DNA of 64,000 bases from JAUVUV01 sp964548275 (GCA_964548275.1 CAZJQI010000011.1:16721-80720); one strand, 5' to 3'; counted from the stretch's first letter, positions 55,196 to 63,914 are shown. A program made the numbers and translations. Notes: generated by a model from the letters alone, not told the origin.

Positions 55196-55809
55196 AGAGT
55201 ACATTCCATAATGATATGAGTGAAAGGCAAGCGGGAAATATCCTGCCGGATTGTCTCCTTGACGACCGGAAACACCAAGGAGGCAAGCCTCTTGTACTGT
55301 TCCCGGTTGCGAATGAAATGCCCCCGGTCCAAAGAGAAGATGCATCGAGTGATCAGGGACTGCCTCTCAATGAAGCAGGGATCAATCGCGACAAACCTTC
55401 CTGAGGGTTTAAGCGCCATCCGTGCCGTAATGAACAACTCCTCCGCTTCCGCATCTGCAAGATGGTGTATCACCCCATTCGCCATCACAAGATCGAAGTT
55501 CGAAAACTCATCTACTATATCTTTACCCACCTTTCGGCAAATAAAAAGACCACGATGACCATACTTTTCCCGGGCCCAATTAATATAGTATAAATTTATA
55601 TCGAAGCCGACGTAGGCGACAGATGGGAGATACTCCAAGATGTCTGCCGTCCCACATCCGATATCCAGAACCTTATCGCTTTCCTTGGGACGGAGATATT
55701 CTTTGACATAGTTCGCTCGGTTTTTTCTGCAACCTGAAACTTTTTTGAGCATCCGGTAAAAAACTGGTTGGTTCAAGATCGATCGAATGTCAGGCCCAAA
55801 CCAATTCAT
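55192..55809 (-). CDS. Class I SAM-dependent methyltransferase
   Basis: A 205-residue protein with SAM motif KVLDIGCGTADILEYLPS near residue 46 and VMANGVIHHLAD near 108. Short for the family but complete. Overlaps the WecE-like gene by four bases (translational coupling), which ties its substrate to the same sugar pathway. ATG at 55809. Confidence 0.82.
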   Translation of the reverse strand: MNWFGPDIRSILNQPVFYRMLKKVSGCRKNRANYVKEYLRPKESDKVLDIGCGTADILEYLPSVAYVGFDINLYYINWAREKYGHRGLFICRKVGKDIVDEFSNFDLVMANGVIHHLADAEAEELFITARMALKPSGRFVAIDPCFIERQSLITRCIFSLDRGHFIRNREQYKRLASLVFPVVKETIRQDISRLPFTHIIMECTL

Positions 55810-55872
55810 AATCTTCTCTAAAGGTCATGCGTCAGCACGAGTTAAGAAAAAGTCATTCTGAACATTTAACTC

Positions 55873-57072
55873 TTACAATTCCTTCCACTGCAGTGAAGAT
55901 TCATACCCTTTTCCCTCCGGAATCAGCGAAGAATAGGCAATGCCGCCCATCTCCAGCTTGTGCTCAATAACCTGAAGGTATTCAGGTCTAGAGCAGATCA
56001 GGACCCGGCACCCCTGAACCGTAGCCGCTTCCTTAATACCCAAAACAGGTAGACTAAAAAACTGCGTACCAGCTTTAATCTCGTCGATTACCAGTCTAAA
56101 GGGATTTGTATCCAGAAGATTCAGGAACACAGCATTGTATAACCCGGCGCCAAATAAGGCGTATGCGTCGCCTGGATGCGTGATTACCACTTTCTTGTGA
56201 TTCTCCAAAACGGACTTCCACCATTTAATATGTGCGGAGAACCGGCGAACCGTATTTTCCACCAACACCGCAGGGACACGCATTTTCTCCCTGGGGTGGG
56301 AGTCTTCCCTGCACTCGCACAGGTAGTGAACACTGGAAACACAGTTTGTCCTGGCCAGCTGGGTGAAACCGGCGTGGGCAAGATAGGCCTCAAACACGTC
56401 CCTGATGTACATGTGGGAGTGATCCCAGATATAGGGAGCGAAGACCGAATTCTCCAGAACCAGCAATTCGAAGCTTAGAAGCGTGCCCCTACTACAGAGA
56501 CTCCGAATTCTGAGAAGCTCGGGCAACACAGGACTGCGGTTCAAAAAGCCGTGGGCAATGATGAGATCGAACGTCATTCCCTCGAAACGACGCACATCGA
56601 AATAATCCCGGATGAACCTGAGCTTGCCGCCTTCATCGGCTTTCTCCTCGGGGCTCTCCGAAGACGGATCGATGCCAATGCATTCCCACGTGGGATATCG
56701 TTTCTGGAACATCCTCGACAGCTCGCCCCGGCCGCAGGCGATCTCAAGGAAACGACCGGCTGGCCCCAATCGGGATTCCAACTGCGGAAAAAGACTGGCG
56801 AAAATATGGTCGCGCTTGCTCACTGCCCTGCCGGCATGCACGATCAAATTATCCTGCACGGCGTCGGAGATGTTGAATTGCTCCTGAAAGTACCGCCGGA
56901 GCCTGTCCATAGGCGCGAAGTGTATCTCCATGCACCCGCACTGCTCGCAGAGTGTCCGCGTGGCTCGGGTTTCTTCCATCACCTGAGCGTCCGAAGTGAT
57001 CGCCATCGACTCGGCCGAATCGACCGTATTCAGGATACGCAGAGTCGTGGATGAACAGTTACTACATTCCAT
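55873..57072 (-). CDS. C-methyltransferase-type SAM enzyme with N-terminal zinc site
   Basis: A 399-residue protein with N-terminal cysteines CSNCSS and CEQCGC (zinc), a SAM domain (FLEIACGRGELSRMF near 110) and a C-terminal Rossmann-like part (~285-390, with AYALFGAGLYNAVFLN). This three-part layout matches sugar C-3/C-methyltransferases of the Methyltransf_13/23/14 type. The SAM motif reads EIACGRG rather than the usual EIGCGxG. It should add a methyl group to carbon or oxygen of an NDP-sugar. ATG at 57072; 13 bases from the radical SAM gene upstream. Confidence 0.8.
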   Translation of the reverse strand: MECSNCSSTTLRILNTVDSAESMAITSDAQVMEETRATRTLCEQCGCMEIHFAPMDRLRRYFQEQFNISDAVQDNLIVHAGRAVSKRDHIFASLFPQLESRLGPAGRFLEIACGRGELSRMFQKRYPTWECIGIDPSSESPEEKADEGGKLRFIRDYFDVRRFEGMTFDLIIAHGFLNRSPVLPELLRIRSLCSRGTLLSFELLVLENSVFAPYIWDHSHMYIRDVFEAYLAHAGFTQLARTNCVSSVHYLCECREDSHPREKMRVPAVLVENTVRRFSAHIKWWKSVLENHKKVVITHPGDAYALFGAGLYNAVFLNLLDTNPFRLVIDEIKAGTQFFSLPVLGIKEAATVQGCRVLICSRPEYLQVIEHKLEMGGIAYSSLIPEGKGYESSLQWKEL

Positions 57073-57085
57073 GCGTCACCTACCG

Positions 57086-58021
57086 TTAAGCATCGCTTCC
57101 ACACTCAATATTCTTGGATCGGCCCGCCTGCCAGTCCTCGCATTTGTTACAGGGGTAGAAATTGAAATCCAGCTGCATGTGCCGGTTCCGCAAAGTCTTA
57201 AGCGAGCCATTCCAAATCTCTTCAATGCTTTGTCTGTTCACGTCACCAAAACGCGTTTTGCCATCCCAATCGCCATCGCATTGCGGCACGTGACCGTCCC
57301 AGAAAATGGTCATCTGCCGTAGCAGCCACGTGCAGGGTAGGTGCCTGTCCTGCTGGCTGACATTCACGATGCCTCTCCAAGGTTCCACTGCCTCGGACCA
57401 GCCGGTCCGAGGCTTGACCTTCAGCTTTAATTTCTTCCCCTGCTTCACCCAATAGTCGACAAAGGCCTCTTCTTCGTGCTCATTTTCGTCCATTACGATA
57501 TATTGTAAAGTCACGATCGGGTGGGAAAGGCCGCGTTTTTCTTTTTCATCAATTATGAAGTGGATGTTCTCTACCAGCGTCTCCAAATCTCCCCCCACAC
57601 GGATTTTCGCGTAGGTTTCAGGCGTAAATGCGTCAATGCCCACAATTAACTCGTCCAATCCGGAATCAAAGAAACCGTCGATCATGTCCTTCCTGAACAC
57701 GCCAAGATTAGAATTCAGAGCTATGTATTGGATCCCACGATCCTTGGCATACCGGATCATGCGGAAGTTCTCGTCTCCCAGGAGAAGGGGTTCGCCCATG
57801 AGCGCTGGCCAGATCTTGGTCTGAGGGGACTTGGAGGCTACCTCGTCGATGATTTTCTTCCATAACTCGAACGACATTTTGCCCTTTGGACGGGACAGCC
57901 GGGACTGCGGGCACATGATGCATTTTAGGTTGCAATAGGCGATTGTTTCGATGAGGATGTCGGTAGGAAACGGATGCTCTAAAACAAACTGTTTCAGATC
58001 TTCGAGATCGGGTTTGTCCAT
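57086..58021 (-). CDS. Radical SAM enzyme with SPASM-like C-terminus
   Basis: A 311-residue protein. The cluster motif is C30-x3-C34-x2-C37 (CNLKCIMC), followed by LMGEPLL in the GGEPL place. The C-terminus has PCTWLLRQMTIFWDGHVPQC and PCNKCEDW, giving the SPASM-type auxiliary cluster ligands. Two bases from the NeuD-like acyltransferase gene upstream and 13 from the C-methyltransferase. A sugar- or lipid-modifying radical reaction is likely, but the substrate is not known. Confidence 0.84.
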   Translation of the reverse strand: MDKPDLEDLKQFVLEHPFPTDILIETIAYCNLKCIMCPQSRLSRPKGKMSFELWKKIIDEVASKSPQTKIWPALMGEPLLLGDENFRMIRYAKDRGIQYIALNSNLGVFRKDMIDGFFDSGLDELIVGIDAFTPETYAKIRVGGDLETLVENIHFIIDEKEKRGLSHPIVTLQYIVMDENEHEEEAFVDYWVKQGKKLKLKVKPRTGWSEAVEPWRGIVNVSQQDRHLPCTWLLRQMTIFWDGHVPQCDGDWDGKTRFGDVNRQSIEEIWNGSLKTLRNRHMQLDFNFYPCNKCEDWQAGRSKNIECGSDA

Positions 58022-58023
58022 TA

Positions 58024-58677
58024 CTATATTTTTCCGCTCAGGTGTTGCTCGTGGAGTTCGACAACCTTTTTGTTATCGCCGATATTCTTATAGATAAGCG
58101 TCTTGGCGTTGATGAAGTTGTTATTGCCAATAGAGATGTCGTTCACAACTGTAGTACTGAGTCCGAAGAAGTTGCCCCCACCGATGGTAACACTCCCGCC
58201 GACGGTGGTTCCAGCGGAGAAGTAGTTATTGGCGCCAATCATGCAGTTCTCGCCTACCAATACACCAATGTCGAGATAGTTAGCCTCTCGGATCTCGACA
58301 TACTGATCAACCACGACACCAGCCAATACAACCACACCCTCGCCGAGCCGCACATTCTTTTCGACCACCGCCTCGGGATGGATTAGGCTTTCAAATCGGT
58401 AGCCCATTCCCTTGGCTCGACTGAAAGCAGTATACCGGCCGGGCATATTGGAGTAGCCTATCGCCATGATCAGGGCAATCCGATCCGGCACATAGTTTGG
58501 GTCTGTGTTCACCTCCTCCAGGGATCCAAGCACGCGCAGGTCGTTGACGACCTCCATCTCCTTTTCCTTCACGTCATCAATAAACCCAAGAATGCGGTAG
58601 GAGCCACCGAAGTATGTCTCTACCAAATAATGAACCTGCCTGCCCAGAAGCCCGCCTCCGTAAATAAGGACGTCCAT
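58024..58677 (-). CDS. NeuD-type hexapeptide acyltransferase
   Basis: A 217-residue sugar O/N-acyltransferase of the NeuD/PglD type. It has an N-terminal nucleotide-sugar-binding Rossmann-like half (VLIYGGGLLGRQVH, residues ~3-15) and a left-handed beta-helix made of hexapeptide repeats (GEGVVVLAGVVVDQ, IGANNYFSAGTTVGG). Usual donors are acetyl-CoA, but some relatives take acyl groups from carrier proteins. It lies three bases after an ACP gene and downstream of an amino acid:carrier-protein ligase-like gene, so an aminoacyl donor is a real possibility. Acceptor: probably the amino sugar made in this cluster. Confidence 0.85.
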   Translation of the reverse strand: MDVLIYGGGLLGRQVHYLVETYFGGSYRILGFIDDVKEKEMEVVNDLRVLGSLEEVNTDPNYVPDRIALIMAIGYSNMPGRYTAFSRAKGMGYRFESLIHPEAVVEKNVRLGEGVVVLAGVVVDQYVEIREANYLDIGVLVGENCMIGANNYFSAGTTVGGSVTIGGGNFFGLSTTVVNDISIGNNNFINAKTLIYKNIGDNKKVVELHEQHLSGKI

Positions 58678-58680
58678 AGC

Positions 58681-58932
58681 CTATTCTCCTACGCTGCTGT
58701 CTTGAAGAAACCGTAGAATTGTCGAAAAGTCCGAATACAGGGAAGGAATACAATCGGGGTCTATTTCGATGTGGAATTCCCTCTCAATTTCCATAACCAG
58801 CTTGATATGCGAAAGCGAGTCCCATTCCTCCATTTCATCTACAGAAACGTTATCACCGGAAAAAATTCTGCAAAACACCCGCTTAAATACTGCCCACAGG
58901 CGGTCCGGAAGTTGGTTAGGCTGCGTGCTCAT
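58681..58932 (-). CDS. Acyl/aminoacyl carrier protein
   Basis: An 83-residue small helical protein. The phosphopantetheine serine is S39 in EEWDSLSHIKLVMEIE, the standard DSL motif. The start at 58932 follows GAGG with nine bases' spacing; it overlaps the end of the aminotransferase gene by 17 bases, so it is translationally coupled. A specialised carrier, not the fatty-acid ACP, since it sits with sugar genes. It probably holds the amino acid loaded by the synthetase-like protein encoded at 60.1-61.2 kb. Confidence 0.88.
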   Translation of the reverse strand: MSTQPNQLPDRLWAVFKRVFCRIFSGDNVSVDEMEEWDSLSHIKLVMEIEREFHIEIDPDCIPSLYSDFSTILRFLQDSSVGE

Positions 58933-60055
58933 CGATGATATCCTCAATGGTGCTCGCGATGTTCCGCGTATTTATTGCATCAAAATCCAAACAGATATTG
59001 ATGATGCGGTCATAAAGGGTGACCGCATGACGGTATTTTGTATCCTGGAGTCCATACAGTCGGTGCAGCGGCGGGAATAACTTAGAAGCTTGGATGCCCT
59101 TTTGGAGCAGGCTATCAAAAATAACGTCCCGATTCCCTTTCACTAAGAACGAATATCGCCAGAGCACAGGAGATCCCAAGGACCTGGGTAGGACCACCCA
59201 TTTATTCTTTTCCAGAACCGTATTAAACTCGCCGACTTTCTTCCTGCGGTCCGCCACTTCAGCATCGAGGGAGTAAAACACTCGCTCGATAACCTGCAAG
59301 ACCGGAGCCTCAATCCGGAACAAATAGATATCTTTGTACTTGCGTTGGAGCGCATCCCTTTGCACGGGAAAATCTTCTGCATCTGCATCCTGCTTGGTCA
59401 GTTTGAACATCTCCTTCATATATTCGTTCTTGAGCGCAACCCGGCGCGAGGGATTGTCGTTCATGGAAGTGCAAACCCTTCGGCAAGCTTCGCACAGCGC
59501 ATTCGAGTCTGTGAGGATAGCCCCGCCACCACCGCAATCGATTAGTTTCCCTTGGCCTAAACTAATAATAGCCGCCTCTCCCATTCCCCCTACCTTGATC
59601 CCGTCCCTCTCGCCGCCATAGGCCTGCGCAGCGTCTTCTAACACGAATACTTCACGGTCTCCAAGCCGTTTATTCAGATCCGACACGTCCATGATGTTGC
59701 CGAAAATGTGGGTTGGGACTATGACTCTGGCATTAGTTTGCTCGATGACACTCAGAGTTCTCTTAATATCGAGATTGAACGTTTTCGGATCAATATCGCA
59801 GAACACAGGCGAAAGCCCTGCATAAATCGCTGCGTTCAAGGCAGTGTCGCAGGTGATGTCTGGATAAACAACCACTGCATTCTCCGGTAGTTCCAGTGCC
59901 TTGAAGATAGTATACAGCGCGGTCGTACCCGAGCCAGTCAGAACGCAGTGTCTCCGCCCGAAATATGCAGCAATCTTCTGCTCGAGTTTCGTGTACATCT
60001 GCTCTCTCTGGTGCCTGAAAGCGCCGGACGAAGAGCCCGTTCGCATACGAGACAT
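58916..60055 (-). CDS. DegT/DnrJ/EryC1-family aminotransferase-like protein
   Basis: A 379-residue PLP-fold protein. GSGTTALYTIFKAL and FVLEDAAQAYGG are typical of the sugar aminotransferase family. The PLP lysine site reads SLGQGKLIDCGGGG; the lysine is kept but the surrounding sequence differs from the usual SFHxTKxxxxGEGG. It may be a specialised aminotransferase or use a different substrate. The start at 60055 is chosen because the longer frame (60154) overlaps the upstream gene; AGGA lies before it. Coupled to the ACP gene. Confidence 0.78.
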   Translation of the reverse strand: MSRMRTGSSSGAFRHQREQMYTKLEQKIAAYFGRRHCVLTGSGTTALYTIFKALELPENAVVVYPDITCDTALNAAIYAGLSPVFCDIDPKTFNLDIKRTLSVIEQTNARVIVPTHIFGNIMDVSDLNKRLGDREVFVLEDAAQAYGGERDGIKVGGMGEAAIISLGQGKLIDCGGGGAILTDSNALCEACRRVCTSMNDNPSRRVALKNEYMKEMFKLTKQDADAEDFPVQRDALQRKYKDIYLFRIEAPVLQVIERVFYSLDAEVADRRKKVGEFNTVLEKNKWVVLPRSLGSPVLWRYSFLVKGNRDVIFDSLLQKGIQASKLFPPLHRLYGLQDTKYRHAVTLYDRIINICLDFDAINTRNIASTIEDIIDEHAA

Positions 60056-60087
60056 TGGATGACATTCCTGATTGCGCCTCCGCCGCC

Positions 60088-61245
60088 TCAGGTCAACTCC
60101 AGTTTTTCCCTCAAGGAATCGGGCCAGGCCGCGATATCGTGCCCATATTGGCAATAAAGCGCGTACACCAGCCGCTCAAATCCTATGCCAAGGCATCCAG
60201 AAAAGGCGTAAGTGCCCTCGGGAAGGCGTATGTTGAAGGCGCGGCTGAAAAAGTCCAAGTGAAGATTGATCGAACCAATCGATAAGTAAGTGCCTGAGAA
60301 GTTCAAATGGGCCAAGATTTCGTGTTTCAGACTGGAAGTGCTCTGAAAAACGTTTTTAATCGCTGAATCGTTGGTAAAGAAGGGGTCGTTGGCAGCTTCA
60401 ATCTTGCTGTCGAGGTCTAGAAACTCCAGGAAACGTATGCTTTCATCGATCATCTGCTGCCGCAGGGTCAGTACGAAATCCCTGTCGCCAACAAACATGA
60501 TATCCCTTACGGAGTAATTGACCAGCCGGTCCAGGCTGTCGATCTTTGACGATTCGTTCCGAAACACCTTGTTGTATGTAGTGAAAACGGTATTGGGAAA
60601 ATTCGTCCGGCCTTCTAAGGCATAGTAGCAGGTGTCACAGACAGACGACTGGAGGCCAAAACGACTGGCCGCCATGAGTCTGTTCACCTCAACCGTCTCA
60701 TAGTCCCGCTCCTTGCTGTACTGTTTGGCAAACTCGTCCCTGGCCGCGAAGTTGTCCTTCACCGTAGTCGATAGAATAACCTGTTGGGGGAAATCAACAA
60801 AATAATTAATCTTCCTGTAGAGTTCTATTGGCCATAGAACAGGATACTCCTGTTCTATGGCTCCGTACTCCAAGCCGCGATTCCTCCAGTAGTCGTTGAA
60901 AAACCGAAAAAGCTTCCAGAACGTCCCCTGCAGCAGGAACATCCCATCCGCTACCTTTATCACATCCCCGGTCTTTTCCAGATGCTGCATTGGGTTCTCG
61001 GCGTAGGGTCGCTCCCGACTGTTTTCGAAAAGCACGTCTCGGTTGATTGACTTGGCGATGTAGAGCAGTTTCTTGATGAGTTGGCTGAAGTCTTGTTCGT
61101 GAACCTCTTCATCAAAGGTCACGGAAATCCTGTCGTCCACAATATCGATCTCGTGGATCTTGTAACTTCGCTCGATAGATGAGATTAAGAACTCTTTTAC
61201 TTTTTCGTCTATCGGGAACTTCAGGGGATAATCCATATCAGTCAT
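60088..61245 (-). CDS. Amino acid:carrier-protein ligase-like class II synthetase
   Basis: A 385-residue protein with class II aminoacyl-tRNA synthetase catalytic features and no tRNA-binding domain. Motif 2 is VFRNES (228-231) with the following SLDRLVNYSVRDIMFVG, and motif 3 is GCLGIGFERLVYAL (350-363). Both fit the seryl-tRNA-synthetase-derived amino acid:[carrier protein] ligases, in which motif 2 is FRxE...Rm..FrmrEfV. Putative zinc ligands are C203 or C206, D248 (Glu in the described enzymes) and C351. These ligases activate an amino acid with ATP and load it on the phosphopantetheine of a carrier protein; the carrier gene is two genes downstream. Amino acid unknown. The gene overlaps the GT2 gene upstream by four bases. 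Confidence 0.75.
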   Translation of the reverse strand: MTDMDYPLKFPIDEKVKEFLISSIERSYKIHEIDIVDDRISVTFDEEVHEQDFSQLIKKLLYIAKSINRDVLFENSRERPYAENPMQHLEKTGDVIKVADGMFLLQGTFWKLFRFFNDYWRNRGLEYGAIEQEYPVLWPIELYRKINYFVDFPQQVILSTTVKDNFAARDEFAKQYSKERDYETVEVNRLMAASRFGLQSSVCDTCYYALEGRTNFPNTVFTTYNKVFRNESSKIDSLDRLVNYSVRDIMFVGDRDFVLTLRQQMIDESIRFLEFLDLDSKIEAANDPFFTNDSAIKNVFQSTSSLKHEILAHLNFSGTYLSIGSINLHLDFFSRAFNIRLPEGTYAFSGCLGIGFERLVYALYCQYGHDIAAWPDSLREKLELT

Positions 61246-62186
61246 TCTTGTGAATTGTGTTTGTCGTGTTGCCGTTCGTAGATAGCCCGGACGATCGTAT
61301 ATGGCCTTCGTTTGGTTTCCATAAACACTTTGGACAGATAGAAACCGATTATACCCAGAGAGAAAAGAATCAACCCTCCAACAAGCCAGATGGACATTAA
61401 AACTGACGTCCAGCCTGCTAGAACGCTTTTATAAAATAATTTTTGGATGACCAGCCACATGATACCAATACCAGATGCGAAAAGCATGAAAACTCCTAAA
61501 TAGAAGATCAAAACAAGCGGTTTACTGCTGAAAGAAGTAATACCGTTTACGAATAACACAATTCGCTTGCTAAGTGTATATGTGCTGCTACTTTTGGATA
61601 ACTTCTGAACGGGCATGGGTTCCTGATGGAAGCCCGTGATCGCCCACAAGCCCGCCAGGAAGATCTCTCTATCTTGATGCTCGACGAGGGCCAGAACGTA
61701 GCGCCGCTTCATGATACGAGCGGTGATAAGGTTAGCCGGCACCGGGTACCAGGAAAGCGAGTTGAAGAGGAAATAGAAAAAGCTGCCACTGATCCGCTCT
61801 AACCTACCGCCCTTCCGCGTATCCTGGACCCCGTAAACCACATCCGCGTCTGTTCGCTCCAATTCTTCATAAAACCGGGTCAGCAACTCCGGCTTTTCCT
61901 CCAGGTCGCTGTCGAGGAGGAACACGATCTCTCCCCGCGTGTGCGCCAGACCGGTCATAATTGCCTTATGATGGCCGAAATTCCTTGAAAGATCAATGAT
62001 TCTAACCTTCGGGTCTTTTTCATAAAATCCGATTGCGATCTCGAGTGAATTATCAGGCGAGCCATCGTTTACGAAAATAATCTCATAGCTGTCAGTAATC
62101 TTTTCAGCCTCTTCTCGAATCCGCTCATAGAACTCCTTAATGTAAGGAGCCGAGTAATACATGGTAGTAACTATTGAAAGTCGCAT
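61242..62186 (-). CDS. Polyprenyl-phosphate-type family 2 glycosyltransferase (GtrB/DPM1-like)
   Basis: A 314-residue GT2. It begins LSIVTTMYYSAPYI; VNDGSPDNS (~40) and LLDSDLEEKPE (~90) hold the nucleotide and metal sites. RNFGHHKAIMTG is the hallmark of the GtrB/DPM1 subgroup. Two membrane segments at the C-terminus (~225-250, ~265-290) anchor it. It makes a polyprenyl-phosphate-linked sugar as donor for transfer outside the membrane. Four-base overlap with the synthetase-like gene; one base from WbqC upstream. Confidence 0.88.
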   Translation of the reverse strand: MRLSIVTTMYYSAPYIKEFYERIREEAEKITDSYEIIFVNDGSPDNSLEIAIGFYEKDPKVRIIDLSRNFGHHKAIMTGLAHTRGEIVFLLDSDLEEKPELLTRFYEELERTDADVVYGVQDTRKGGRLERISGSFFYFLFNSLSWYPVPANLITARIMKRRYVLALVEHQDREIFLAGLWAITGFHQEPMPVQKLSKSSSTYTLSKRIVLFVNGITSFSSKPLVLIFYLGVFMLFASGIGIMWLVIQKLFYKSVLAGWTSVLMSIWLVGGLILFSLGIIGFYLSKVFMETKRRPYTIVRAIYERQHDKHNSQE

Positions 62187-62187
62187 A

Positions 62188-62880
62188 TCAAAAACTCTTC
62201 ATGAATCGAGTGGTGTTGGGTCCTTCATTCAAAATTAGGTCGATTATGCTGACGGTATGTTCGAAGGGTGAGTACAGTTGTCTGTACTCCGGATACCCAG
62301 AGTAATCCATATATGTCAGGCGTAGTCCATGTTGTTTTAAAATACTCTCATCAAGATAGGCTTTAGCCTTGGGTCCAGAAACTAACTCACTCGCACCGGC
62401 CTGGAGACAAATATTCACCAACTGTAACGTTTTGTCCCCGATAATGCGATAATCCATGGACCACGAAATCTTCGTTCTGATGTCAAGCATATCACAAATG
62501 GCTTTGATGAAGTAATAGTTTATTTTGCTAAGATATCCTTCCTTCACCCCGTTATACAGTTCTTCAAAGTGATCCTTGTAGTCCTTAAAATACGTTGATT
62601 TGGCATAATTATGGCTAATAATCTTCCAATGCTTTAATGGCCAAGAGGGATCACTTATCTTGGTATCCTTAATTGTCTGATAATATTTCCCCTTGACTTG
62701 TACTGGTATCGTAATCCACTTTATGCCATTGTAGGTCTTTATCCTATTACGGTTTCGCCAATCCCGACGGGTATATTGCATATCGTCATATAGGATGAAT
62801 TCATCCACAATGTTGATCATGTCAAAATATCCCTTCCAAGGGATATAATTAGACTGCGTGATTGCGACTTTCTTGCCCAT
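62188..62880 (-). CDS. WbqC-like family protein
   Basis: A 230-residue protein of the WbqC family: it starts VAITQSNYIPWKGYFDMI, with DDMQYTRRDWRNRNRIKT and W-rich stretches throughout. Members occur in O-antigen and capsule clusters; the chemistry is not firmly known, and a role in modifying an amino sugar is often proposed. GGGAG precedes the ATG. It is the first gene of the compact minus-strand operon that runs down to about 53 kb. AT-rich compared with its neighbour genes. Confidence 0.85.
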   Translation of the reverse strand: MGKKVAITQSNYIPWKGYFDMINIVDEFILYDDMQYTRRDWRNRNRIKTYNGIKWITIPVQVKGKYYQTIKDTKISDPSWPLKHWKIISHNYAKSTYFKDYKDHFEELYNGVKEGYLSKINYYFIKAICDMLDIRTKISWSMDYRIIGDKTLQLVNICLQAGASELVSGPKAKAYLDESILKQHGLRLTYMDYSGYPEYRQLYSPFEHTVSIIDLILNEGPNTTRFMKSF

Positions 62881-63053
62881 TTTTTCTTCTCCCTTCCAAA
62901 GAATAAGAGTATAACTGTCAGGGAGTGCGTTAGGCCGAGTTGCTGCCTATATATATGTCTATCTACTCTGATTCCCTATTAGAGTAACTTATTTTATAAA
63001 GCATATATTAAGCTATTTGCGAAACAGTTTTTAAATGCATTGATATCAAACAA

Positions 63054-63899
63054 TTAGACTGTATAGCCGATATATTCAGCCACATCGGAAACAATAATAT
63101 TATACCATTCACGTTGCTTCGGAGTGAATTTCTCCATTAAACTCTTTAAAGACGAAGGTTGGTTTGAGCGAACATTTTCCTTTTTTGTGGTCATATTTTC
63201 TATCAAATAATCATCATATTCCACACCTGTAAGACTGTATAATATCTCCTTGGCATAGTTAGTATCCCTCATTTGCTCTATTTTTATTAAAACGTTTGAT
63301 TTTGAGTTTAATGCAAGTTGAGCCACCCACAAGAAAGAATTTCTGACAAATAAACGATCAATATCATCTAAAAGTGACAGGTCAATTCCCCAAATCTCCT
63401 TTAATAATTCGTTATATTTCGACTCGATCTCTGTAAATTTAAAAACCGTGGTTTCTTTCTTAGCTATATAAATCTTTGTGCATAAATATCTTGCAGGATG
63501 CCTGATTAGTAAGCCTGTAGCAAATAAGTCTTTAGGTAGTATATTGACATGAGTTAGCCATATCGAACCAACATCTCCAGTAGCCCTATATGCGTTGTGA
63601 TGTGTATCATAAGCAATGGTTTGAATAAATTGGATAATATCATCCGACCCGTAATTTATCTTAGGGTATACCTTTTGCAAAACTCCTTCATGTTCGCAAT
63701 AAACTTCTGGATGGCTATTTAAGAGTTTAGCAAGCCAGGTACTGCCTGTACTTCCCAAGCGAGCTATTAGAAAACGTCTATGGCCACCATAACACCTAAG
63801 ATTCCTCAGCTTTTTATCGATTTCAGAAATAAGATCACTAAATAGTAAACTGCTTTTTTCCAATATATTTTTAAGTGTCTTTTCGGTTTCATCAGCCAT
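63054..63899 (-). CDS. PAPS-dependent sulfotransferase-like protein
   Basis: A 281-residue protein with the phosphosulfate-binding loop ARLGSTGSTWLAKLLNSHPEV (residues ~46-66) and a second phosphate-binding stretch IRHPARYLCTKIY near 135. A putative carbohydrate sulfotransferase. The gene is AT-rich. It differs clearly from the sulfotransferase at 51.2-52.1 kb. ATG at 63899 with AGGGATTAATA before it. An insertion sequence begins 16 bases upstream, which may have separated it from its promoter. Confidence 0.75.
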   Translation of the reverse strand: MADETEKTLKNILEKSSLLFSDLISEIDKKLRNLRCYGGHRRFLIARLGSTGSTWLAKLLNSHPEVYCEHEGVLQKVYPKINYGSDDIIQFIQTIAYDTHHNAYRATGDVGSIWLTHVNILPKDLFATGLLIRHPARYLCTKIYIAKKETTVFKFTEIESKYNELLKEIWGIDLSLLDDIDRLFVRNSFLWVAQLALNSKSNVLIKIEQMRDTNYAKEILYSLTGVEYDDYLIENMTTKKENVRSNQPSSLKSLMEKFTPKQREWYNIIVSDVAEYIGYTV

Positions 63900-63914
63900 T
63901 ATTAATCCCTACAT

